Positions 42,869 to 51,438 of a stretch of 64,000 nt of DNA are shown piece by piece. The translations under genes and the position numbers were made by a program. Numbering within the stretch: position 1 is the stretch's first letter; every line of letters begins with the position of its first letter. The stretch covers positions 62,001 through 126,000 of the forward strand of contig SECP01000005.1 in assembly GCA_004193285.1 (NCBI GenBank), written 5' to 3'. Source of the stretch: Myxococcales bacterium (GTDB taxonomy: Bacteria; Myxococcota_A; Polyangia; Polyangiales; Polyangiaceae). The notes under the pieces were generated by a model. That model did not search any database. It saw only the letters and a list, made by a program, of their open reading frames with translations, and was not told the origin of the DNA.

Positions 42869-43759
42869 ATGAAAGCAGAGGCCCGCTCCGGGGTCGCCGT
42901 CGTGGACAAGCCGCGCGGCGTCACCAGCCATACCGTGGTCGCGCAAGCGCGGCGCTTGTGGGGGCGAAAGGACGTGGGCCACGCCGGCACGTTGGACCCC
43001 ATGGCCACCGGCGTGCTGCTCCTGCTGGTGGGGCAAGCGACCAAGCTCTCCGGCTACTTGACCGCGGACTCCAAGCGCTACGCGGCCGAGGTCACGTTCG
43101 GGCGCGCGACCGACTCGCTCGACGCCGACGGGCGAACGACGGTGGAGGCACCGCTGGGCGCGGACCAGCTCTCATCCCCGGCGGTCGAGCACGCGCTGGC
43201 TCTGGAGAGGGCTCGCGCGGAACAAGTGCCGCCCGCGGTCAGCGCGATCAAGGTGGACGGCGAGCGGTCCTACGCGCTGGCTCGCAAAGGCGAGGCGCCC
43301 GAGCTCGCCGCGCGTGCGATTCGAGTGCTCGAGCTGACCTTGCTGGAGCTGGCACCGCCCGTCGTGCGCGTGGAGCTGCACGTCTCCAAGGGCTACTACG
43401 TGCGCTCATTGGCTCGTGACCTAGGCGCGGGGCTGGGTGCTCCCGCTCACCTGTCGGCGCTACGCAGGCTGGCGAGCGGCCCCTTCGACCTCTCTCGGGC
43501 CACCTCTTGGCCGCCCAGCGCGCCTCCGGCCCTGCTTGGCTTAGCGGAGGCGGCAAGCTCGGTGATGCCCCTCGCGCGGCTGAAGCCGGAAGCGGTGCTC
43601 CGCGCGCGGCAGGGCAAGCAGCTCCTGCCCGAAGACTTCGATGAGCTGCCGGACTCGGAAGGTCCCGGCGCGTGGCTCTCCCCGGAGGGCGAGCTGCTCG
43701 CGATCGGAACGACGCGCGGCGAGCTGCGCGTAGTGCGGGGCTTCAACAGCGAGCTCTGA
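42869..43759 (+). CDS. truB: tRNA pseudouridine(55) synthase
   Basis: A 296-residue TruB, which makes pseudouridine 55 in the T-loop of tRNAs. The N-terminus [13 protein letters not shown] and the catalytic [14 protein letters not shown] (Asp43) are clear, followed by [11 protein letters not shown] and [17 protein letters not shown]. The C-terminal PUA-like part is present. It is 22 bp after the acyltransferase. rbfA and rpsO, frequent neighbours, are absent. It converges with the next gene. Confidence 0.95.
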   Translation: MKAEARSGVAVVDKPRGVTSHTVVAQARRLWGRKDVGHAGTLDPMATGVLLLLVGQATKLSGYLTADSKRYAAEVTFGRATDSLDADGRTTVEAPLGADQLSSPAVEHALALERARAEQVPPAVSAIKVDGERSYALARKGEAPELAARAIRVLELTLLELAPPVVRVELHVSKGYYVRSLARDLGAGLGAPAHLSALRRLASGPFDLSRATSWPPSAPPALLGLAEAASSVMPLARLKPEAVLRARQGKQLLPEDFDELPDSEGPGAWLSPEGELLAIGTTRGELRVVRGFNSEL

Positions 43760-43760
43760 C

Positions 43761-44396
43761 TCACCGCACGGTGACGTCCGCGCTGAGGCCGCGGTGCTGC
43801 AGCCGGGCACGGAGCCGCTCGGAGAGGGCCGAGTCCGTGGGCGCCTGAGGGAGAGTGAGCTCGACCGAGACATGCCCACCCTCTGCTGAGATCAGCAGCT
43901 CCGCACCCGCGTGGCGTCCCTCCCCGATGTCCAGGCGGACGACCCCGCGCCGTTGGTCCCCTCCCAGCGCAACCCGGCGCACCCAGCGCTCCACGAGCTC
44001 TGACAGCTGCGTAACTCCCAGGGGGCCTGCCGGCGCGGCTTCCGCGGTGGAAACGGCGCTCACCCCTACCGGAGGGCTTAGCAGCGCCAGCAGCTCCGCG
44101 ACGTCCGCCCCTCCCCGGCTCATACCCGGTTGGTCCTCGGGGGCAAGGTCGCGTTCGGCGCGTTCGGAGGGCCGCCCCTTCGACAATTCGGTGGGAAGAG
44201 GCTGGCTCATTTCGAGCACCGGCTCGCCCCCGCGCAGCTCTCCGCCGGGACGCCCCAAGGGTGAAGCAGCGCGGCGCATCAGGTGTGCAAATTCTGAACC
44301 TTTACGCTGCGTTACTTCCATGCAACGGGTCGACGGGAGCGAATTGACCGGTGGGCCGCCCTGGGCCGTTCGAGGAGGAGGTTGGACCATAGTCAC
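43761..44396 (-). CDS. Unknown protein with FliK/HpaP-like C-terminus
   Basis: A 211-residue protein not confidently recognised. The N-terminal half is low-complexity and polar. The last 80 residues (G-V-V-R-L-D-I-G-E-G, A-E-L-L-I-S-A-E-G-G-H-V-S-V-E-L-T-L and S-E-R-L-R-A-R-L-Q-H-R-G-L) have the strand pattern seen in FliK and HpaP/SctP length-control proteins of flagellar and type III systems, but no such genes are nearby. GTG 44396 or the ATG two codons on may be the start. The C-terminal resemblance is weak and could be coincidental. Confidence 0.45.
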   Translation of the reverse strand: MTMVQPPPRTAQGGPPVNSLPSTRCMEVTQRKGSEFAHLMRRAASPLGRPGGELRGGEPVLEMSQPLPTELSKGRPSERAERDLAPEDQPGMSRGGADVAELLALLSPPVGVSAVSTAEAAPAGPLGVTQLSELVERWVRRVALGGDQRRGVVRLDIGEGRHAGAELLISAEGGHVSVELTLPQAPTDSALSERLRARLQHRGLSADVTVR

Positions 44397-44490
44397 CTAC
44401 TCGGCCCGCAGCTCGGCGGGTTGCGTCCCCAGGCAGGCCTCCGCTAAGAACTGCGAGTAAGGAGGCCCGGCCCATAGCCGGGCACGCGAT

Positions 44491-45810
44491 TTGGACTCGG
44501 CTCCACCAGCGCTTTCACCCGCAATTCTCGTAGCATTCGTGCCGGCCCTGGTCGCGGCCACTTTCGCGGCTGCCAGTTGGTCCATCGGGGCCATGTCCGA
44601 CGCACGCCTGGCAGCGCTGCGCGAAGGCTCCAGCGGCGGCGTGCGGAGCGCGATCGAGCGGTACGAGGAGAACGCGGGAGCGCTCGAGGCTCGTTGGCTC
44701 GTGATCCGAGCGCTTGGCATCTCCCTGACGGCGCTGCTCATCGCCAAGTACCTACCGGACTTCGGCGGCTGGCTGCCGGCGGTGGCTGCGCTCGGCTCGC
44801 TCGTGGTTTACGGCATCCCGACCGAAATCGCCCGCGTGCTCGCGACGCGCAATCCGGAGCGCTCCGCGCCCCTGCTCCTGCGCGTCGTTTACCCGATGGA
44901 GCTGCTGATCTCCCCCGTCGCGGCGCCCATCGTCTGGATCGGCAGGCTGTTCGAGCAAAAGTCCGAATCCCGCCCCACCCCGGCGCCCGGGCTCGTGGAG
45001 TCGGAGGTGCAGGCGCTGGTGACCGAAGGCGAGCTCAGCGGCTCCCTCGGCCACGAGCAATCCGAGATGATCCGCAACGTGCTGGATTTCAGCGACATCA
45101 CCGCCGGGCAGCTGATGGTCCCGCGCACTCAGGTGCACGCGATCGAGATCGACACGCCCATCGCCGAGGTGCTCGCGGTCATCGCCGAGAGCGAGCACTC
45201 CCGCTACCCGGTGTATCGCGAGAACATCGACAACGTCGTGGGCGTGCTCCACGCCAAGGATTTGCTGCCACACCTCTCTCGGGGCGACCTCGAGAAGGTC
45301 GCCCTCCCCACGCTGGTGCGACAACCGGTCGTGTTCGTTCCGGAGAGCCAGCCTGCGGACAGCGTGCTCAGGGAGATGCGCGCCGGCAAGCAGCACCTCG
45401 CGGTGGTGCTCGACGAGTTCGGTGGGACGAGCGGTATCTTGACGCTCGAGAACCTGCTCGAGCAGATCGTCGGGGACATTCGCGACGAGCACGACGTCGA
45501 GGAGCCTCCGATCGCCGACTTGGGCGACGGCAAGCTGCTCGTGGACGCGAGCGTCTCCATCGCCGACCTCAGCCGCTACCTCGGCGCCGAGCTACCAACC
45601 GACGGCGACTACCACACCCTGGCCGGGTTCGTGGTCGCGGAGCTCGGAACGGTGCCGGAAGTAGGGGTACGGCTCTCGGCGTTCGATCTGGACTTCGAGG
45701 TCAAGGAAGCGGATGAGCGCCGCGTCCTCAAGGTGGAGATCACGCGCCGCTCCCCGCCGGCGGAGTCGATCCTCCCCCGCTCGTCCTCGCGCATCCCCGT
45801 CGCAAGCTGA
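44491..45810 (+). CDS. CNNM/CorC-like membrane protein with CBS domains
   Basis: A 439-residue protein of the HlyC/CorC (CNNM) family. Three to four membrane helices occupy residues 1-150, then a paired CBS domain (about 195-325, beginning with the typical M-V-P-R-T-Q-V and including S-E-H-S-R-Y-P-V-Y and V-V-L-D-E-F-G-G-T-S-G-I-L-T) and a C-terminal CorC_HlyC domain (about 345-430, D-G-D-Y-H-T-L-A-G-F-V). Members affect Mg2+/Co2+ handling or membrane-damage resistance; the hemolysin name is historical. The TTG start lacks a clear Shine-Dalgarno sequence, so the N-terminus is uncertain. It is divergent from the FliK-like gene. Confidence 0.85.
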   Translation: MDSAPPALSPAILVAFVPALVAATFAAASWSIGAMSDARLAALREGSSGGVRSAIERYEENAGALEARWLVIRALGISLTALLIAKYLPDFGGWLPAVAALGSLVVYGIPTEIARVLATRNPERSAPLLLRVVYPMELLISPVAAPIVWIGRLFEQKSESRPTPAPGLVESEVQALVTEGELSGSLGHEQSEMIRNVLDFSDITAGQLMVPRTQVHAIEIDTPIAEVLAVIAESEHSRYPVYRENIDNVVGVLHAKDLLPHLSRGDLEKVALPTLVRQPVVFVPESQPADSVLREMRAGKQHLAVVLDEFGGTSGILTLENLLEQIVGDIRDEHDVEEPPIADLGDGKLLVDASVSIADLSRYLGAELPTDGDYHTLAGFVVAELGTVPEVGVRLSAFDLDFEVKEADERRVLKVEITRRSPPAESILPRSSSRIPVAS

Positions 45811-45832
45811 GCGCCGCCTCAGGCTGCACCAA

Positions 45833-45870
45833 AGCAAAACGGGTCGCCCCTCACCAGGAGGGACGACCCG
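45833..45870 (-). terminator. Intrinsic terminator downstream of the membrane-anchored protein gene
   Basis: CGGGTCG (45840-45846) pairs with CGACCCG (45864-45870), extended by CCCT/AGGG pairing inside. Read on the minus strand it is followed by TTTTGCTTT, about 30 bp after the stop of the 45899-47032 gene. It may also stop plus-strand transcripts from the CNNM gene. Confidence 0.65.
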
Positions 45871-45898
45871 CTTCGTCTCGAGCCGAGTCGGAGACGGC

Positions 45899-47032
45899 TC
45901 AGGGCGCCGTCTTGCCGATGTCCTTCAGCTTCTTCACGAGCGTCTGGCCCGTCTCCAGGAGACCGGTGCGCTCCTCACCCGGATTCGGGTTGCCGCGCAG
46001 CACCTCTTCGAGCTCGCTGATGCGACCGCGCAACCGCACCACGGCGGCGTCCGGGCACACGGCGCCCTGGGTCCCCGGATCGACCGGGATGAAGGTCGGG
46101 TCTTCCGTCGCCGCGTCGCCCTTGAGGTAGCGCTTGACGGTGACCTTCTTGCCCTTTTCGCCGGGAAGCTCGAAGGCGTCCGGCCACTTGTCGGCGGCGG
46201 GAAACGGGGTGGGAAGCAGCTGCATGGAGCCGACCGGACCCGCGGGCGAGCCGCCCACGATCACCGACCAACGCACCTTCGGCTTCGTCTGCGACTCTAG
46301 GAAGTCCTGCACGGCCTTCTTCTGGCCGCTCAGCACGCGCTGCAGGTCACCCTTGTTGTCGTTGGCCTCCGCGGCCGAAGACGCGAAGTTGATGAGCATG
46401 GTCACCACGTCCGACTTGAAGCGGCCGATGCCCTTGCCGCTCAGGTTCGTTCCGTCGAACGGGATGTTCAGCGCGCCGAGCTTGGTGACCTCGTCCTCCG
46501 GGAACTGAGACTTGCCGAGCTTCTCGCGAGCAGACTTGAGGAGGTCCGCCAGCTCGGTGATCTTGGCGTTGGCGACCTCGACGTCCTTCGTGAGCTGCTT
46601 GGAGCCCTCGATCGCGGCGTCCGCACCGGCACCACGCTCGGCCGCTCCGCCGATGGTGTAACCGATACCGATACCGATGAGCGCGGTGATGCCTGCCAGC
46701 ACGGCGATCTTCGACTTGCCGCCGCGGTTCGCACGAACGACGTCGTCACCCAGCTCGATGCGGATCGTCTGCGGCTGAGCCGCGACAGGAGCCGCCGAGG
46801 GCGCCATGGCGCCGTACGGGTTCGACATGTCCATGACCGGCGCGGCGGGGCGGCTGGTCTGGGCCGGCGACTGGAACGGCGGCGCGGGGATACCGGCCGC
46901 GGGAATGCCGCTTGGCTTGGGAATGCCCGCAGGCGGGGGAATCGACGCGCCCGGCCCCGGAACCGGAGCGCTGACCGTCTTTTTACCGAGCCGGGCCTTT
47001 AAATCGATCTTGGGCTTCTTGTCCTCGGACAT
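45899..47032 (-). CDS. Unknown single-pass membrane protein
   Basis: A 377-residue protein of no recognised family. The N-terminus is M-S-E-D-K-K-P-K-I-D-L-K-A-R-L-G-K-K followed by a Pro/Ala-rich linker (21-90). One membrane helix lies at about 108-129 (I-A-V-L-A-G-I-T-A-L-I-G-I-G-I-G), and the rest is a predicted extracytoplasmic domain with a coiled-coil start (A-K-I-T-E-L-A-D-L-L-K-S-A) and a C-terminal helix rich in Leu and Glu. ATG 47032 is the first sensible start; the frame is open much further upstream but in the wrong strand of trpD. It is divergent from trpD. A strong terminator follows. Confidence 0.7.
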   Translation of the reverse strand: MSEDKKPKIDLKARLGKKTVSAPVPGPGASIPPPAGIPKPSGIPAAGIPAPPFQSPAQTSRPAAPVMDMSNPYGAMAPSAAPVAAQPQTIRIELGDDVVRANRGGKSKIAVLAGITALIGIGIGYTIGGAAERGAGADAAIEGSKQLTKDVEVANAKITELADLLKSAREKLGKSQFPEDEVTKLGALNIPFDGTNLSGKGIGRFKSDVVTMLINFASSAAEANDNKGDLQRVLSGQKKAVQDFLESQTKPKVRWSVIVGGSPAGPVGSMQLLPTPFPAADKWPDAFELPGEKGKKVTVKRYLKGDAATEDPTFIPVDPGTQGAVCPDAAVVRLRGRISELEEVLRGNPNPGEERTGLLETGQTLVKKLKDIGKTAP

Positions 47033-47353
47033 ACTAACTGTGTCGCTACTGTGGGGATCGGGCGCGAAAAGGGCGCTAGCCAGGTGGGCGACGGGCCGGG
47101 ACAGTACAGGCAAGCGCACCGCCCGAGCAAGATTGAAATTCCACTTCCAGCGTGAAGAGGTCTGGGCCGGTCGGCGGTCCCGCATCCCGAGCTCGGCTCG
47201 GGGTCGGCCTGGCGCGTCTGAGCAGAGCCTTTGACCGCGCTCTCGTCGAATGCTTGGCTTCGGGCGTCCTGCGAGCCCAGGTGCTTCGTGCCAGCCGGAG
47301 TCGATCCGGACTGAAAGCGACGCCGAGCTCGTGCAAAACTGCCCCTCGTCTCT
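47033..47353. other. Divergent intergenic region before trpD
   Basis: About 320 bp between the unknown membrane protein (minus) and trpD (plus). It must hold promoters for both, but I see no clear -35/-10 pair, attenuator leader peptide with Trp codons, or terminator structure. Nothing else is recognised. Confidence 0.5.
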
Positions 47354-48427
47354 ATGAGCGCTCCCGCCCCCGTTTCGGCTCCCACTTCGTTTTTGGCGCC
47401 TAAGTTCGGCGATGTCTACGCAGAGCTGATGAGCTCGGCCGGCCTCAGCCAGGACACGACGCGCGCCGTGTTCGACGCAATATTCGCGGGGGCGTGGGCA
47501 CCTTCGCAGATTGGCGGCTTTTTGGTAGCGCTGCGCCAGCGCGGGGAAACCGCGGACATCGTCGCCGGCGCGGCCTCGGCCATGCGCGCCGCGATGCTGC
47601 CCGTTGCCCACCCGTTCACTCAGCTGCTGGACACCTGCGGCACGGGGGGTGACGGATCGGGCAGCCTCAATCTGTCGACCGGCGCGGCGCTGGTCGCCGC
47701 CGCCGCGGGCGTGCGCGTCGCCAAGCACGGTAACCGAGCCGCCACGAGCCGCTCCGGCAGCGCGGATGTGCTGGAGAGCCTCGGAGTCCCGCTGGACGTG
47801 CCGGCCGCCGCTCAGAGCGAGGTGCTCCGCGAAGCTGGCATCGCGTTCCTGTTCGCGATGGCGCACCACCCCGCGATGCGCCACGCGATGCCGACGCGGC
47901 GCGAGCTCGGCATCCGCACGCTCTTCAACCTCCTCGGCCCGCTCTCGAACCCGGCGGGGGTCACGCACCAGCTCTTGGGCGCGCCCGACGACGCCTCGCG
48001 GAGGTTGCTCGCGGAGGCGCTGGTCAAGCTGGGAGTCACGCGCGCGTGGGTAGTGCGCAGCGTGGACGGCCTGGACGAGGTCAGCCCCTTCGCGGAGACG
48101 CGGGTCACGGAGGTGGACGGCGGCAAGCTGCGCGAGCACGTCGTATCGCCGGAGAGCTTCGGCTTCGTGCCGAGCCCCGCTGGCGCGATCGCCGGGGGCG
48201 AGCCGGCCGACAACGCGCGCGCCCTCACCACGATTTTGGGCGGCGAAAAGCACCCTGCAGCGGACGCGGTGGCGCTCAACGCCGCGGCCGCGCTCGTGGT
48301 GTGGGGCGGCATGAGCGAGCGAGAGGCCGGCGCCCAGGCGCGCGAAGTCTTGGCCAGCGGCAAGCCGCTGCAAACCCTCTCCGTCTGGGCTGCCGCCGCG
48401 ACCCGGCGCCGCCCCGCCAAGGTCTGA
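47354..48427 (+). CDS. trpD: Anthranilate phosphoribosyltransferase
   Basis: A 357-residue TrpD, which joins anthranilate to PRPP in tryptophan synthesis. The PRPP-binding loop L-D-T-C-G-T-G-G-D-G-S-G-S-L-N-L-S-T (about 93-110) and K-H-G-N-R-A-A-T-S-R-S-G-S-A-D-V-L-E are clear. An N-terminal extension of about 15 residues (S-A-P-A-P-V-S-A-P) precedes the helical domain. trpC follows after 3 bp, so the two form an operon; trpA, trpB, trpE and trpF are not in the window. Confidence 0.95.
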   Translation: MSAPAPVSAPTSFLAPKFGDVYAELMSSAGLSQDTTRAVFDAIFAGAWAPSQIGGFLVALRQRGETADIVAGAASAMRAAMLPVAHPFTQLLDTCGTGGDGSGSLNLSTGAALVAAAAGVRVAKHGNRAATSRSGSADVLESLGVPLDVPAAAQSEVLREAGIAFLFAMAHHPAMRHAMPTRRELGIRTLFNLLGPLSNPAGVTHQLLGAPDDASRRLLAEALVKLGVTRAWVVRSVDGLDEVSPFAETRVTEVDGGKLREHVVSPESFGFVPSPAGAIAGGEPADNARALTTILGGEKHPAADAVALNAAAALVVWGGMSEREAGAQAREVLASGKPLQTLSVWAAAATRRRPAKV

Positions 48428-48430
48428 GCC

Positions 48431-49198
48431 ATGGGCGTCTTAGCGGACATCTTGGCTCAGAAGCAGCGCGAGCTGCCGGCGCTCCGACAGCGGCGGTTGC
48501 CAGCGCCGCCCGCGCTTCGACGCGTGTCGCTCGGTCGCGCCGAAAACGCCGGTCGGCTCAGCCTGATCACCGAGATCAAGCTTCGCTCGCCTTCCGCCGG
48601 CAAGCTCTCCACCGTCCTCGGCGTCGCCGAGCGAGCGGCCGTCTACGAGCGCTCCGGCGCGAGCATGCTGAGCGTGCTGTGCGACGCGTCGTTCTTCGAC
48701 GGCGAGTACGAGCACCTCGCCCAGGCGCGCGCGGTCACGACCGTGCCGCTGCTGTGCAAAGAGTTCGTCATCGACGCCGTGCAGCTGGACGCCGCGCGCG
48801 CGTTCGGAGCGGACGCGGTGCTCCTGATCGTGCGCTGTCTCACGGCCGCGCAGACGCGCGAGCTCGTGGCCGCCGCGAGGGCGCGCGAGCTCGTACCCTT
48901 CGTGGAGGTCGCGACCGAAGAAGAGCTCGCGGTCGCCCTCGACGCGGGGGCGGACCTCATCGGCGTGAACGCGCGCGACTTGGACACCCTCGTGATGGAT
49001 GCGCCGCGGGCCGCGCGGGTGCTCGCGGCGATGCCGGACTACGTCGTCCGAGCGCACCTCTCCGGGCTCTCCAAGCCGGAGGACGTGGAGCGCATCCGCC
49101 GGAGCGGGGCGGACGCGGCCCTGGTCGGCGAAGCGCTCATGAGGGCCGATGACCCGGCTCCGGTGCTCGGCTCGCTCGTGGCAGCGGCGCAGGGCTGA
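48431..49198 (+). CDS. trpC: Indole-3-glycerol phosphate synthase
   Basis: A 255-residue TIM barrel enzyme. Catalytic segments are E-I-K-L-R-S-P-S (Lys, near residue 50), C-K-E-F-V-I-D (about 112-118), F-V-E-V-A-T-E-E-E-L and V-G-E-A-L-M-R near the end. The strand-6 motif reads G-V-N-A-R-D-L, where most family members have G-x-N-N-R-D-L, a change of one active-site asparagine to alanine worth noting. It is a single-function TrpC, not fused to TrpF. Three bases separate it from trpD. Confidence 0.93.
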   Translation: MGVLADILAQKQRELPALRQRRLPAPPALRRVSLGRAENAGRLSLITEIKLRSPSAGKLSTVLGVAERAAVYERSGASMLSVLCDASFFDGEYEHLAQARAVTTVPLLCKEFVIDAVQLDAARAFGADAVLLIVRCLTAAQTRELVAAARARELVPFVEVATEEELAVALDAGADLIGVNARDLDTLVMDAPRAARVLAAMPDYVVRAHLSGLSKPEDVERIRRSGADAALVGEALMRADDPAPVLGSLVAAAQG

Positions 49199-49240
49199 AA
49201 ACTCGCGCCGAGCTGCGCACCGGCGTACCCTCGGCCAGCC

Positions 49241-50161
49241 GTGAAGCTGGACGCCGCGCTCGACTTTTACTTGCAGCACTTGAGGGTGGAGCGCGCGCTG
49301 TCGAACAACACGGTCATGGCCTACGGGCGCGACCTCGGCAAGCTGCTGGCTTTTGCGGACTCGCAAGGCGTCGCCGAGATCGAGCAGGTGGATCTGGGGG
49401 TCGTCTCGGGCTGGATCCGCGAGATGTCCAAGAGCGGGCTCGGACCGCGCAGCAGCGCGCGGCACCTGTCTTCGGCGCGCGGCCTGTGTAAGTTCTTGAT
49501 GCGCGAAGGCATCCTCCGCGCGGATCCGACCGAGCTCGCAGCGCGGCCTCGCTTCGGCCGCAAGCTGCCGCGCGCGCTCGGTGAGCAAGAGATGCTCACC
49601 CTCATCGAAGCGCCTTCGCCCGATACGCTGCGCGGCCTGCGCGACCGCGCCATGCTCAGCATGATGTACGCGGCGGGCCTGCGCGTGAGCGAGCTGGTGC
49701 AGCTCACGATTGGCGACGTGGACCGCGCGCGAGGCGTCGTGTCGGCGCTCGGTAAAGGCAAGAAGCGGCGGCTCGTCCCCCTCGGCGAGGTGGCGCTGGA
49801 CCACCTCACGGCCTACCTCACCGCGCGTGAGGCAGACTTTGCGGCGCGCGCCGCAGCCCGAGGCGCATCCGCCGCCGCCGTCACGCAGCTGCTCTTCCCC
49901 TCCCCGCGCGGCGGGAAGCTGACTCGTCAGGCATTCTGGAAGATCGTCGGTCGGACCGCGCGCGGCGCCGGCATCCGCGGCCACGTCCACCCACACCAGT
50001 TGCGCCACTCTTTCGCGACCCACCTGCTCTCGGGCGGCGCGGATCTGCGCAGCGTGCAAACCCTGCTCGGCCACGCCAACGTGGCCACGACCGAGATTTA
50101 CACGCACGTTTCCCAGGACCGCGTGCGCGACGCCTATCGGAAAGCGCACCCGCGCGCCTAG
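49241..50161 (+). CDS. xerD: Tyrosine site-specific recombinase (XerC/XerD type)
   Basis: A 306-residue tyrosine recombinase. The N-terminal SAM-like DNA-binding domain starts F-Y-L-Q-H-L-R-V-E-R-A-L-S-N-N-T; the catalytic set is complete: Arg148 (A-G-L-R-V-S-E-L), Lys172 (G-K-G-K-K-R), His252, Arg255 (H-Q-L-R-H-S-F-A-T-H), His278 (L-G-H-A-N) and Tyr287 (E-I-Y-T-H-V). It is chromosomal in context (after trpC, no integrase-type neighbours), so it most likely resolves chromosome dimers at dif. XerC versus XerD cannot be decided without the partner. No dif-like site was found here. Confidence 0.9.
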   Translation: MKLDAALDFYLQHLRVERALSNNTVMAYGRDLGKLLAFADSQGVAEIEQVDLGVVSGWIREMSKSGLGPRSSARHLSSARGLCKFLMREGILRADPTELAARPRFGRKLPRALGEQEMLTLIEAPSPDTLRGLRDRAMLSMMYAAGLRVSELVQLTIGDVDRARGVVSALGKGKKRRLVPLGEVALDHLTAYLTAREADFAARAAARGASAAAVTQLLFPSPRGGKLTRQAFWKIVGRTARGAGIRGHVHPHQLRHSFATHLLSGGADLRSVQTLLGHANVATTEIYTHVSQDRVRDAYRKAHPRA

Positions 50162-50216
50162 GGCCAGCCACGACTCCGCTTGAAAGCCGCGACTTCACTA
50201 GTAAAGTGAACCGCAG

Positions 50217-51056
50217 GTGTCGTTCGTACTCACAGAGCCACGCGCCCCGGAGGTGCCCGTCGTCGTCGAGGTGCCGCACGCCGGCCTCGAGGTGGACGCG
50301 GAGACGCTCGCGACGCTCGTCGCCCCCGCTGCCGCCATCGGTAGAGACGCCGACCTTTACGTGGACGAGCTCTACGCGGACGCGCCGGACTGCGGCGCCG
50401 CGCTACTGACCGCGCGGATGAGCCGGTACGTGTGCGACCTCAACCGCTCCGAGCACGACGTCGACCGGGACACGGTGCTGGGCGCCACCGGCCGCGCGAG
50501 CCCGCATGGCCTCGTCTGGCGCTCCACCACGGACAACCGCGCCGCCATCGCGCGACCGCTCCCGCGCGCGGAGCTCGAGCGTCGCCTTCAAGCCTTTTAC
50601 CGCCCCTACCACGACCAGCTAGACATCCTCGTGCGCGACCGCCTGGCGCGTCACGGCTTCTGCATCGTGCTCTCCGGCCACTCCATGCCCAGCCGCGGTC
50701 GGGACGGTCACGACGACCCCGGCCGTGACCGCGCGGACGTCGTGCCCGGCACCCGCCAGCGCACCACCGCCGCCCCCGCCGTGATCGACGTCGCGGAGCG
50801 CGTCGCAGCCCGCTTCCAGCTCGGCTTGCTGCACGACGAGCCGTACCGCGGCGGCCACACCACCCTGCGCTATGGGCGCCCCGCCGCCGGCATCCACGCG
50901 ATCCAAATCGAGCTGAACCGTCGCACCTACATGGACGAGCAAACCCTCTGCAAAAAGCCGAATGAATTCCGCGTAATACGCAGCTTCTGCCGGGCCCTCG
51001 TCCAAGATCTCGCGGCCCTGCGACAGGTCCCCGTCGCGCGCGCCGGCCGCGCCTGA
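50217..51056 (+). CDS. N-formylglutamate amidohydrolase-like protein
   Basis: A 279-residue protein of the FGase family (Pfam N-formylglutamate amidohydrolase). Characteristic parts are V-V-V-E-V-P-H-A-G-L, the metal-binding region D-L-Y-V-D-E-L-Y, Y-V-C-D-L-N-R-S-E-H-D-V-D, S-G-H-S-M-P-S and I-E-L-N-R-R-T-Y-M-D. It may hydrolyse N-formylglutamate from histidine breakdown or another N-acyl amino acid; no other hut genes are nearby. The GTG start has a weak CGCAGG upstream. The last codons and the stop lie within the first unit of a 22/23-bp tandem repeat, giving the C-terminus A-R-A-G-R-A. Confidence 0.82.
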   Translation: MSFVLTEPRAPEVPVVVEVPHAGLEVDAETLATLVAPAAAIGRDADLYVDELYADAPDCGAALLTARMSRYVCDLNRSEHDVDRDTVLGATGRASPHGLVWRSTTDNRAAIARPLPRAELERRLQAFYRPYHDQLDILVRDRLARHGFCIVLSGHSMPSRGRDGHDDPGRDRADVVPGTRQRTTAAPAVIDVAERVAARFQLGLLHDEPYRGGHTTLRYGRPAAGIHAIQIELNRRTYMDEQTLCKKPNEFRVIRSFCRALVQDLAALRQVPVARAGRA

Positions 51057-51128
51057 GGCCCGCGCCGGCCGCGCCTGAGGCCCGCGCCGGCCCCGCGATG
51101 AGGCCCGCGCCGGCCCCGCGATGAGGCC
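51039..51128 (+). repeat. Four tandem 22/23-bp repeats at the 3' end of the amidohydrolase gene
   Basis: Two 22-bp units (51039-51060 and 51061-51082) are followed by two 23-bp units (51083-51105 and 51106-51128). All share CGCGCCGGCC and end in TGAGGCC. The first unit codes for the protein end and its stop codon at 51054-51056; later units are untranslated. It looks like recent duplication. Confidence 0.85.
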
Positions 51129-51168
51129 GCGCTACGGCGCACTGCGAGCCCGAGCAGTACGGTCTCGC

Positions 51169-51196
51169 TTGACTTAGGCCCGCCATCTACTACGTT
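51169..51196 (+). promoter_or_regulatory. Candidate rpmB promoter
   Basis: TTGACT (51169-51174) and TACGTT (51191-51196) are 16 bp apart, close to the sigma-70 pattern. A start about seven bases after the -10 gives an mRNA beginning only 5-10 bases before the rpmB ATG at 51211, and no Shine-Dalgarno sequence is seen, so the transcript may be nearly leaderless. Confidence 0.4.
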
Positions 51197-51210
51197 CCGC
51201 GCCCTCAGCC

Positions 51211-51438
51211 ATGGCCCGCAGTGAAATCACCGGCAAGCGCCGCATGTCGGCGCAAAACGTCTCCCACTCGAACATCAAGACCAAGCGCTGGCAGAACGTG
51301 AACGTCCAGCGTCGCCGTCTCTGGGTGGCCGAGCTGGGCCGCCACGTCACGCTCAAGGTCACCACCGGTGACCTCCGGTCGATCGACAAGGTCGGCCTCC
51401 TCGCTTACGCCAAGAAGCACGGCATCAAGCTGGCTTGA
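51211..51438 (+). CDS. rpmB: 50S ribosomal protein L28
   Basis: A 75-residue L28. Hallmarks are C-less E-I-T-G-K-R-R-M-S-A-Q-N-V-S-H-S-N-I-K-T-K-R at the N-terminus and L-R-S-I-D-K-V-G-L-L-A-Y-A-K-K near the end; the zinc-binding cysteines of some L28 forms are absent, so it is a zinc-independent (C-minus) version. It is transcribed alone. The usual partner rpmG (L33) is not adjacent. Downstream lies a long gene-free repeat region. Confidence 0.93.
   Translation: MARSEITGKRRMSAQNVSHSNIKTKRWQNVNVQRRRLWVAELGRHVTLKVTTGDLRSIDKVGLLAYAKKHGIKLA

Noticed and set aside
47290..47320. tRNA T-arm-like string GGAGTCGATCC before trpD
   Set aside because: The loop lacks the TTC core, and no acceptor, D or anticodon stems can be folded around it on either strand.
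49241..50161. Integrase marking a mobile element
   Set aside because: The protein is a complete Xer-type recombinase placed directly after trpC, with no att repeats, phage genes or tRNA target nearby.
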